Below, piece by piece: positions 1 to 4,587 of a stretch of 7,981 bases of DNA (its first letter is position 1; each line of letters opens with the position of its first letter). This DNA is from JANNHK01 sp034408875 (GTDB lineage: Bacteria > Actinomycetota > Acidimicrobiia > IMCC26256 > PALSA-610). Both the position numbers and the translations under genes were made by a program. The notes beneath the pieces were generated by a model, which saw only the letters and a program-made list of their open reading frames with translations, was not told the origin of the DNA and did no database searches. Where the stretch lies: contig JAWXCJ010000192.1 of NCBI GenBank assembly GCA_034408875.1, positions 1 to 7,981 of the forward strand. The letters are read 5' to 3'.

Positions 1-1
1 C

Positions 2-169
2 CCCGTCGACGCTCCGTTCCGCTTTGCGTACGGGCCGCAGTCGTTCCGCCGCCACATCGGCGAGGCGACGCGCATCGGGCTGACCGTCCGCGTCGTGCGC
101 GACGCCGCACTGGGGTTCGACGTCGACCTGCCCGAGGATCTCGCCCGGCTCGAACTGCCGACCCGATGA
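2..169 (+). CDS. cofC: CofC/FbiD, 3' end (F420 guanylyltransferase), partial
   Basis: Only the last 55 residues are inside the window, and the gene begins upstream. CofC (FbiD in mycobacteria) makes the activated phospholactate or phosphoenolpyruvate nucleotide used to build coenzyme F420 in the cytoplasm. What I see is the C-terminal part of a nucleotidyltransferase fold: a glycine-rich FAYGPQSFRRHIGEA stretch (family form GxxSFxxHxxxA), then GFDVDLPEDLARL close to the end, matching the 'DvDtPeDL' ending of CofC-type proteins. The TGA stop sits inside an ATGA whose ATG opens the first 14-bp repeat ORF. The assignment rests on this short tail. A related MobA-like nucleotidyltransferase is the main alternative. 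Confidence 0.72.
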   Translation, partial: PVDAPFRFAYGPQSFRRHIGEATRIGLTVRVVRDAALGFDVDLPEDLARLELPTR

Positions 170-220
170 TCCCAAACCGATGATCCCAAACCGATGATCC
201 CAAACCGATGATCCCAAACC
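165..220 (+). repeat. Four perfect 14-bp tandem repeats forming chained five-codon ORFs
   Basis: The unit GATGATCCCAAACC is present four times without mismatch (starting at 165, 179, 193 and 207), followed by GATGA of a fifth. Each unit supplies ATG ATC CCA AAC CGA TGA (Met-Ile-Pro-Asn-Arg-stop), and each TGA overlaps the next ATG as ATGA. The mini-ORFs are 166-183, 180-197, 194-211 and 208-225. The cofC stop (167-169) overlaps the first, and the deacetylase ATG (222) overlaps the stop of the last. No Shine-Dalgarno sequence is visible in the array, so downstream translation probably depends on ribosomes arriving from cofC. Because 14 is not a multiple of 3, successive ORFs cycle through the frames. 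A simple slippage expansion of one ATGA overlap would produce this. Confidence 0.97.
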
Positions 221-221
221 G

Positions 222-944
222 ATGACAACCGTCGACCTGCTCACGCCGACACGGGTGCTGGCCGTCGGTGCGCATCCCGACGACATCGAGTTCGGGAGCG
301 GCGCCACGCTCGCCAAGTGGGCCGCCGCCGGCGCCCATGTGGCGCTGTGCGTCTGTACCGACGGCTCGAAGGGCACCTGGGACCCCACCGCCGACCCGGC
401 TGCGCTCGTTACTACCCGCCAGGCCGAGCAGTACGACGCAGCCGCCGCGCTCGGAGCCAAGGACGTGCGTTTCCTCGGCTACGTCGACGGCGAGCTCCAC
501 AACGATCTCGATGCCCGGGCCGCGTTGTGCGCGGTGATCCGCGACGTTGCGCCCGACGTCGTGCTCACGCACGACCCGTGGCAGCAGTACCGGCTCCATC
601 CCGACCATCACCAGGCCGGAATGCTGACGATCGACGCGATCGTCGCCGCGCGCGATCCCCACTTCTTCGCCGAGCAGGGTCTCGCACCGCACCGGCCGTC
701 GACGTTGCTGCTGTTCGAAGCCCACGAACCCAACCACGTTGAGCGCGTCCACGACTACGTCACGCGCAAGATCGAGTCGCTGTTATGCCACCACAGCCAG
801 TGGCAGTCGACGATGGGCATCCACGACCGGCCCGACGAACAACGACGCGCGTTCGAACGGGTGACAGCCGACGAGGCGCAGGCCGAAGGGCTACGCGCCG
901 GCGTGCGCGCGGGCGAAGCGTTCCGCCGCATCGACGCCCTCTAG
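222..944 (+). CDS. LmbE/PIG-L family zinc deacetylase
   Basis: A 240-residue protein of the LmbE/PIG-L family, cytoplasmic zinc hydrolases that remove acetyl groups from GlcNAc-type substrates (MshB, BshB) or cleave amide conjugates (Mca). The N-terminal strand and AHPDD motif place His18, Asp20 and Asp21 as ligand/base residues. TDGSKG lies at 47-52. The second metal/catalytic motif HPDHH lies at 126-130 after a THDP strand end. Length is normal for the family. The ATG at 222 overlaps the stop of the preceding mini-ORF and has no Shine-Dalgarno of its own, so coupling to cofC is likely. The substrate cannot be read from sequence: mycothiol-pathway and sugar-deacetylase roles are both possible, and proximity to cofC does not settle it. 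Confidence 0.9.
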   Translation: MTTVDLLTPTRVLAVGAHPDDIEFGSGATLAKWAAAGAHVALCVCTDGSKGTWDPTADPAALVTTRQAEQYDAAAALGAKDVRFLGYVDGELHNDLDARAALCAVIRDVAPDVVLTHDPWQQYRLHPDHHQAGMLTIDAIVAARDPHFFAEQGLAPHRPSTLLLFEAHEPNHVERVHDYVTRKIESLLCHHSQWQSTMGIHDRPDEQRRAFERVTADEAQAEGLRAGVRAGEAFRRIDAL

Positions 945-952
945 AAATTCAA

Positions 953-978
953 GAAGGGCCCGGGTGACCGGGCCCTTC
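953..978. terminator. Bidirectional terminator hairpin between convergent genes
   Basis: A perfect 11-bp stem (953-963 with 968-978) with a GTGA loop lies between the deacetylase stop (944) and the stop of the oppositely oriented basic-tail gene (1002). The stem is very GC-rich and has no long T run, as is common in GC-rich actinobacteria. Its position between convergent genes fits termination in both directions. Confidence 0.75.
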
Positions 979-1001
979 GAGAAACTTCGCAGAAGAGCGG
1001 G

Positions 1002-1349
1002 TTAGCGCTTCTTCGCGGTGCGCTTGCGCGCGGTGCGCTTGGTTGCACGCTTCGCCGGCGCCTTCTTGGCCGCCTTGCGCTTCGTGGCCTTGCGCTTCTT
1101 GGCCGGAGCCTTCTTCTTCGCAGCCTTCCGCTTCGCGGGGGCCTTCTTCTTCGCTGCCTTGCGCTTCGCGGGAGCCTTCTTGGCTGCCTTGCGCTTGGCC
1201 GGAGCCTTCTTCTTCGCAGCCTTCCGCTTCGCGGGAGCCTTCTTCTTCGCTGCCTTGCGCTTCGCGGGAGCCTTCTTGGCTGCCTTGCGCTTGGCCGGGG
1301 CCTTCTTCTTGGCTGCCTTGCGTTTCGTCGCCTTCTTAGCCGGAGGCAC
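1002..1349 (-). CDS. Lysine/alanine/proline-rich histone H1-like tail protein
   Basis: A very basic, low-complexity protein (115 residues from the chosen start) with no globular domain: MPPAKKATKR, then repeated KAAKK(K)APAKR units of 10-12 residues, ending in an Arg/Lys-rich stretch. It resembles histone H1 C-termini and the tail of actinobacterial HupB/HupS, so a DNA-compacting role is likely. Start choice: GTG at 1349 has an 11/12 match to the full anti-Shine-Dalgarno complement (1353-1364) with 5-nt spacing. The in-frame TTG at 1385, giving 127 residues, has no such site. It lies in the same reading frame as the upstream HU gene but is separated by a TAG, a TGA and about 105 nt. Repeat number may vary between strains. 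Confidence 0.85.
   Translation of the reverse strand: MPPAKKATKRKAAKKKAPAKRKAAKKAPAKRKAAKKKAPAKRKAAKKKAPAKRKAAKKAPAKRKAAKKKAPAKRKAAKKKAPAKKRKATKRKAAKKAPAKRATKRTARKRTAKKR
1101..1292. repeat. 96-bp tandem duplication inside the basic-tail gene
   Basis: Bases 1101-1196 and 1197-1292 are a direct tandem repeat, identical at 95 of 96 positions by my alignment (the difference is G1140 versus A1236). A third, diverged copy starts at 1293. Each copy encodes a 32-residue block made of one 10-residue and two 11-residue lysine-rich units. The near identity, including synonymous positions, indicates a recent duplication. The length is a multiple of three, so copy changes keep the frame. Confidence 0.93.
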
Positions 1350-1352
1350 GGG

Positions 1353-1364
1353 CACCACCTTTCT
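1353..1364 (-). promoter_or_regulatory. Near-perfect Shine-Dalgarno of the basic-tail gene
   Basis: On the minus strand this reads AGAAAGGTGGTG, differing at one base from the full complement of the 16S 3' end (AGAAAGGAGGTG). It ends 3 nt before the GTG at 1349, with 5 nt between the GG-G core and the start. It decides the start in favour of GTG1349 and shows the tail is initiated on its own rather than by readthrough from HU. Confidence 0.8.
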
Positions 1365-1389
1365 CAGAGAGCTCTCATCACTCAAAGGG

Positions 1390-1403
1390 GAAGTTCGAAC
1401 TTC
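1390..1403. promoter_or_regulatory. 14-bp perfect palindrome between HU and tail genes
   Basis: GAAGTTCGAACTTC is a perfect dyad midway between the HU stop and the tail start. As RNA it could form only a 5-bp stem with a TCGA loop followed by CCCCTTT, a weak attenuator at best. As DNA it could be a repressor site. It shares half-sites with the actinobacterial LexA box but in the wrong order and spacing, so I do not call it one. Confidence 0.4.
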
Positions 1404-1454
1404 ACACTTGGTTCACTCGGTCCGCGAAGGAGTGCAGCCCCGCGTCCTACTCGA

Positions 1455-1733
1455 CTACGAGCTTTGCACCTGGGCTTTGAATTTCGAGCCCACGCTGAAC
1501 TTGGCGCTCTTGCGCTCGGGGATCTGTACGGGGTTGCGCGTGCGGGGGTCGATACCCGTGCGTGCCTTCCGCGTTGTCGGTGAGTACGTTCCGAAACCAG
1601 GGAGCGTGACCTTCTCGCCGGACGAGATCGTGTTTTGCACGGTCGCGATGAACGCATTGAGCGCGCTCTCGGCATCGGTCTTGCTCAGGTTTGCGGCGCT
1701 CGCGATTGCTTCGACGAGTTCCCCTTTGTTCAC
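1455..1733 (-). CDS. hup: HU family nucleoid DNA-binding protein
   Basis: A 92-residue HU protein that bends and compacts DNA as a dimer. The N-terminal helices begin VNKGELVEAIASAANLSK (1-18), followed by a second helix. The HU signature PGFGTYSPTTRKARTG begins at about 45, and the DNA-binding beta arm includes RNPVQIP, with the intercalating proline at position 68. The length equals single-domain HU. It lacks the lysine-rich C-terminal extension found in mycobacterial HupB and Streptomyces HupS; that extension is supplied by the next gene downstream. The GTG start at 1733 has GGAGG eight bases upstream. The family call is firm, and HU is favoured over IHF because the gene is single and actinobacterial. 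Confidence 0.96.
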   Translation of the reverse strand: MNKGELVEAIASAANLSKTDAESALNAFIATVQNTISSGEKVTLPGFGTYSPTTRKARTGIDPRTRNPVQIPERKSAKFSVGSKFKAQVQSS

Positions 1734-1769
1734 GGATTCAACCTCCGCGCTGTGGCGTGCATCCGTGCA

Positions 1770-1798
1770 ATGAGAACGTATTCCAGTGTGTAGGTCAA
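1770..1798 (-). promoter_or_regulatory. Sigma-70-type promoter of the HU gene
   Basis: On the minus strand the -35 box is TTGACC (1798-1793) and the -10 box is TCTCAT (1775-1770), separated by exactly 17 bp. The start codon follows about 37 nt downstream of the -10 box. The -35 matches consensus at five of six positions, the -10 at four of six. It probably drives HU and, by readthrough, the tail gene. Confidence 0.55.
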
Positions 1799-1910
1799 GC
1801 ATTTCCGCACACCGCGTTGGATATCCACCACTACGCGCGCGCAATGCGCGATGCTTGAGTGTGGCGCGCGCGACTAACTCACGGTTGCGATTTGCACACC
1901 TCATCGGCGC

Positions 1911-2141
1911 ATGACGCAACAACTTGAGTCCGGGCGTTACGACGCGTTCATCGTGTGGTCGGAGCCGCGCGACACCGGTCTCGCGCTCGACTGCACCATC
2001 ACGACCGGCGCGCATCGCGGCGATGTCGTGAGCATCGTGTCGACGACACTTCCGAGCGCCGACGCGCTCGCACTCGTCGGACTGCCGTGCACACTCGTCG
2101 TCGACAACGACACGATTCGCGTCGAGCTCGACACGGAGTGA
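1911..2141 (+). CDS. Small hypothetical protein, 76 residues
   Basis: I do not recognise this family. The protein is compact, mostly beta-like and acidic: YDAFIVWSEPRDTGLALDCTI, then GAHRGDVVSIVS, LVGLPCTLVVDND and a C-terminal IRVELD. The GDVV...GLPCTLVV pattern resembles a small barrel fold, though that is only an impression. It has cysteines at 28 and 60 but no CxxC pair, no signal peptide and no membrane segment. Codon use has the high GC3 of neighbouring genes, which supports a real gene. No Shine-Dalgarno is evident before ATG1911, so it may be leaderless. It is transcribed away from HU and towards the two tRNA genes, with a shared hairpin at 2153-2176. Confidence 0.68.
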   Translation: MTQQLESGRYDAFIVWSEPRDTGLALDCTITTGAHRGDVVSIVSTTLPSADALALVGLPCTLVVDNDTIRVELDTE

Positions 2142-2152
2142 ACACGCGCAAA

Positions 2153-2176
2153 GGCCCAGGTCAGAGGACCTGGGCC
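2153..2176. terminator. Terminator hairpin after tRNA-Glu and the 76-residue gene
   Basis: A perfect 10-bp stem (2153-2162 with 2167-2176) with an AGAG loop, lying between convergent units. On the minus strand it is followed by TTTGCG, a short T run, so it best serves tRNA-Glu. It can also act on transcripts of the 76-residue gene, whose stop is 11 nt before the stem. Confidence 0.72.
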
Positions 2177-2194
2177 GGCGCATTCGACGTAACG

Positions 2195-2267
2195 CACCCC
2201 GTACGGGATTCGAACCCGTGTTTCCACCTTGAGAGGGTGATGTCCTAGGCCACTAGACGAACGGGGC
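2195..2267 (-). tRNA. tRNA-Glu (CTC anticodon)
   Basis: A 73-nt cloverleaf. The acceptor stem GCCCCGT pairs with ACGGGGT (one G-U at the first pair), with G73 as discriminator. The D arm has GTCTAGTGGCCTAGGAC. The anticodon stem TCACC/GGTGG closes the loop CTCTCAA, giving CTC, which reads GAG. The T arm is ACGGG-TTCGAAT-CCCGT. CCA is not encoded. It lies just downstream of tRNA-Gln and of gltX on the same strand. Confidence 0.97.
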
Positions 2268-2296
2268 GTGCAATCAGCAGCGAGTGATCGTAACAA

Positions 2297-2326
2297 ACAC
2301 GGCGCACCGAAATCGGTGCGCCGTGT
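2297..2326 (-). terminator. Terminator hairpin between the two tRNA genes
   Basis: A 14-bp perfect inverted repeat (2297-2310 with 2313-2326). The two central bases plus opened pairs form the loop. On the minus strand it is followed by TTGTTAC, a usable T-rich tail, only a few bases after tRNA-Gln. It would end the tRNA-Gln transcript and leave tRNA-Glu needing its own promoter or leakage. Confidence 0.72.
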
Positions 2327-2329
2327 GCG

Positions 2330-2401
2330 CTCGGGAGGGAGGACTCGAACCCCCAATAACAGGGCCAGAACCTGTCGTGTTGCCGATTACACCACTCCCG
2401 A
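2330..2401 (-). tRNA. tRNA-Gln (CTG anticodon)
   Basis: A 72-nt cloverleaf. The acceptor TCGGGAG pairs fully with CTCCCGA, beginning with U1-A72 as in bacterial tRNA-Gln. The anticodon stem ACAGG/CCTGT closes loop TTCTGGC, giving CTG, which reads CAG. The T arm is GGGGG-TTCGAGT-CCTCC (one G-U). CCA is not encoded. It starts 10 nt after the stop of the DUF218 gene on the same strand, so it may be part of a gltX transcript. Confidence 0.97.
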
Positions 2402-2411
2402 ATACGTGGCG

Positions 2412-3062
2412 TCAGAGCATAGCGAGTCCCGGAACGAGGTCTCCGACGTCCTCGGTTTGGTCCAATCTGCGGAATCCAAATATTTTTCCGGCCGCCACGC
2501 GCAGTGTTTCTGTTCCGAAGCGTTTCCACTCGTCTGCACCCGTGATCGGGCTCGTTTCGGTGGGTGATGTGACCGCGTCGAGACCTACTTCACCCGCGAT
2601 CGCGTCGATGCGCGCCGCGTGATACGGGTCGGAGACGAGCACGACCTTGGTCATGCCGCGGTCTTTCAGGAACCGCGCCGACGCGGCGAGCGACTCCCAC
2701 GACGAACGGCCCGTCGTCTCCCGCAGGATCGCGTCGTCGGGCACGCCGCGGTCGTGCAGGTACTGCGCGGCCGCGGTCGCTTCGGTGAAGCGGTCCCCTT
2801 CTTGGCGTCCGCCGGTCACGACGATCGTCGGCGCGATGTCCATTTCGTACAACTCGAGTGCGTGGTCGAGACGGGCCGCGAGTACCGGCGACGGCACGCC
2901 GTCGTACTGCGCGGCACCGAGCACGACGATTGCGTCAGAAGGCCGGGCGCCGTCGTTGCGGGCGGCGCGCCACACCTGGACGAACGTCACCGACAAGAAC
3001 GCGAAGACGAGTGCGAAGCACCCGAGGCCGATGCGGAACGCGATGCGAATCAGGCGTCTCAC
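2412..3062 (-). CDS. DUF218 (SanA/YdcF-like) membrane-anchored protein
   Basis: A 216-residue protein with one N-terminal membrane segment (about 8-30) followed by a DUF218 domain. Domain marks in order: DAIVVLGAAQYDGVPSPVLA (43-62) with ARLDHALELY, the IVVTGG turn (80-85), the conserved TTGRSSWESL stretch (116-125), and the VVLVSDPYHAARI strand/loop (140-152). The family includes SanA and YdcF; SanA affects envelope permeability in enterobacteria, and no reaction is firmly established. GTG at 3062 is chosen because it overlaps the gltX TGA by 4 nt (GTGA) and opens directly on the basic cap before the membrane segment. Its expression is therefore probably coupled to gltX. tRNA-Gln follows directly downstream. 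Confidence 0.87.
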   Translation of the reverse strand: MRRLIRIAFRIGLGCFALVFAFLSVTFVQVWRAARNDGARPSDAIVVLGAAQYDGVPSPVLAARLDHALELYEMDIAPTIVVTGGRQEGDRFTEATAAAQYLHDRGVPDDAILRETTGRSSWESLAASARFLKDRGMTKVVLVSDPYHAARIDAIAGEVGLDAVTSPTETSPITGADEWKRFGTETLRVAAGKIFGFRRLDQTEDVGDLVPGLAML

Positions 3063-4486
3063 GGTGCCGCGAGCTTGGCGCGTGCGGCCCCCAACCGGCG
3101 CAGCGCGACCTCTCGCCCGAGCAATTCGATCGACGGGAACAGCGGCAGCCCGGCGTGGCGGCCTTCGACGGCGGCGTACAACGCGGGCATCGCCTTGCGG
3201 GGTTTGCACCCGAGCGCATCGAGCGCGGGGCGCAGGTCGATGGCATCGGCGTTCCATCCGCAGGTTTCGAGATGGGCGATCGCAGCGTCGAGGATCTCGC
3301 CGACCCGTTCGGTCGCCTGGACTTTCTCCCACGACTCGGGTGCGATCTCGAACTCGGCGTCGGTCGCGAACAGGAATGCGGCCTGGTCGGCGATCTGCAC
3401 GAGCGTCGTCGCCCGCTCCTGCGCGAGTGCGACGGCGGCCTCGAATGTGCGGATGTCGAGGCGCGGGCCGTACCGTGCCGTTGCGAAGGGCAACACCGCG
3501 GCGGTCAGGTCCGCCACGGCCATGAGGCGGATGTGCTCGCCGTTCATCCACTCGAGTTTCCGCGCGTCGAACATCGCCGCCGACGAGTTGACCCGCGCCA
3601 GGTCGAACTCGGCGACGAGTTCGGCGATCGAAAGGACCTCGCGTCCGTCTTCGGGTGCCCAGCCGAGCAACGCGAGATAGTTGACGAGCGCGTGCGGCAG
3701 GTAGCCGGCGTCGCGGTATTCCTCGACACTCACCGCTCCGTGCCGCTTCGACAGCTTGCCGCCGCCCGGGCCCATGATCAGCGGGAGGTGTGCGTAGACG
3801 GGCGAGTCGTCGGCACCGAGGGCGCGCCGCAGCGCCAGCACCCGGTGGGTCGAGTCGATGAGGTCCTCGCCCCGCAACACGTGGGTGATCGCCATCTCCA
3901 TGTCGTCGACGGCGTTGGCGAGGAAGAACACCGGCGTGCCGTTCGAGCGCACGATCACGAAGTCGGGGATCGTCGACCAGTCGACCGACACCTCACCGCG
4001 GATGAGATCGGAGAACGTGCTCACGCCGGCGGCGGGTGTACGGAACCGGATCGAGCGGGGCCGGCCTTCGGCCACCTTGGCTTCACGTTCGGCGGGCGTG
4101 AGGTCGCGGCAGCGCCCGTCGTACCCCGGCGTGCGGCCCGCCTTCAGGGCGTCGTCGTTGCGCTGCTTCACCTCTTCTTCGGTGCAGAAACACTCGTACG
4201 CGTTCCCCGACGCGAGGAGCCGGTCGGCCGCGGCGAGGTAGTCGTCGAACCGGTAGCTCTGGAGAATCGGGCCTTCGTCGTACTCGAGGCCGAGCCACTG
4301 GAGCACCTGCCGGATCTGCTCGACCGCTTCGGTCGTGGAGCGGGTGACGTCGGTGTCCTCGATACGGAGGATGAACGTCGCACCCGTGTGACGCGCGTAG
4401 AGTCAGTTGAACAGCGCCGTGCGCGCGTTCCCGATGTGCATGAACCCGGTCGGAGCCGGAGAAAAGCGAACCCGAATGTCACCCAT
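3059..4486 (-). CDS. gltX: Glutamyl-tRNA synthetase, interrupted by an in-frame TGA at codon 28
   Basis: Class I GluRS, 476 codons including stop, the usual length. It opens MGDIRVRFSPAPTGFMHIGN (HIGH motif at 17-20). The zinc knuckle is ECFCT (Cys99, Cys101) with YDGRC (Tyr122, Cys126), close to the E. coli positions. KLSKRHG (KMSKS motif) lies at 244-250, followed by a helical anticodon-binding domain to the C-terminus. GlnRS is generally absent in actinobacteria, so this enzyme should also charge tRNA-Gln. Codon 28, in ALFN-x-LYARH, is TGA where relatives have Trp, Tyr or Phe; TGG to TGA is one transition. All later codons are open, and other Trp codons are TGG. Restart at GTG4306 (codon 61) would lose the HIGH motif. 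Sequence error, readthrough or recent inactivation are all possible. Confidence 0.88.
4403..4405 (-). other. In-frame TGA within gltX
   Basis: The minus strand reads TTC AAC TGA CTC TAC GCG. The TGA replaces the aromatic residue after ALFN, a tryptophan in mycobacterial GluRS as I recall it. The base after the stop is C, which tends to weaken UGA termination in bacteria. No selenocysteine context is expected in this family. Confidence 0.95.
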
Positions 4487-4488
4487 GC

Positions 4489-4536
4489 TTATGCGGCTCC
4501 ACCCTCCGGAGCTCCATCTCGCGTGAAGATGTTCAT
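4489..4536 (-). CDS. Possible 15-residue leader ORF before gltX
   Basis: An ORF reading MNIFTRDGAPEGGAA ends in TAA two bases before the gltX ATG (TAAGCATG). It is preceded by purine-rich GGAGGAGCGGAG, a plausible ribosome site. The spacing would allow ribosomes to terminate and restart at gltX. It has only one Glu codon, so it is not an obvious amino-acid-sensing leader. A GCTCC/GGAGC 5-bp stem near its end would place GGAGGGT in a loop. It may be chance in GC-rich DNA. Confidence 0.3.
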   Translation of the reverse strand: MNIFTRDGAPEGGAA

Positions 4537-4587
4537 GACACTCCGCTCCTCCGGCTTGCGCCTGGACGCCGAGCCCGATGGTACGGG

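Noticed and set aside
165..220. CRISPR-like or iteron-like array
   Set aside because: The 14-bp units abut with no spacers, lie between coupled genes, and are explained by stop/start overlaps. No replication or Cas gene is nearby.
1390..1403. LexA/SOS box
   Set aside because: The actinobacterial box is GAAC-N4-GTTC. Here the half-sites are reversed and adjacent (GTTCGAAC).
1386..1454. HU-tail joined by programmed frameshift or readthrough
   Set aside because: Both a TAG and a TGA lie in the common frame, and the tail has its own near-perfect ribosome site, so separate initiation is simpler.
1018..1773. Long plus-strand ORF of 251 codons rich in Phe, Ala and Arg
   Set aside because: It is the antisense shadow of the lysine-rich tail repeats and of HU, and has no recognisable domain.
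4403..4405. Selenocysteine insertion in GluRS
   Set aside because: The position is an aromatic, non-catalytic residue in relatives, and no selenoprotein is known in this family.
3059..4486. UGA reassigned to tryptophan genome-wide
   Set aside because: Other Trp residues in gltX and in the neighbouring genes use TGG, and TGA serves as the normal stop of cofC, gltX, the DUF218 gene and the acyl-CoA dehydrogenase.
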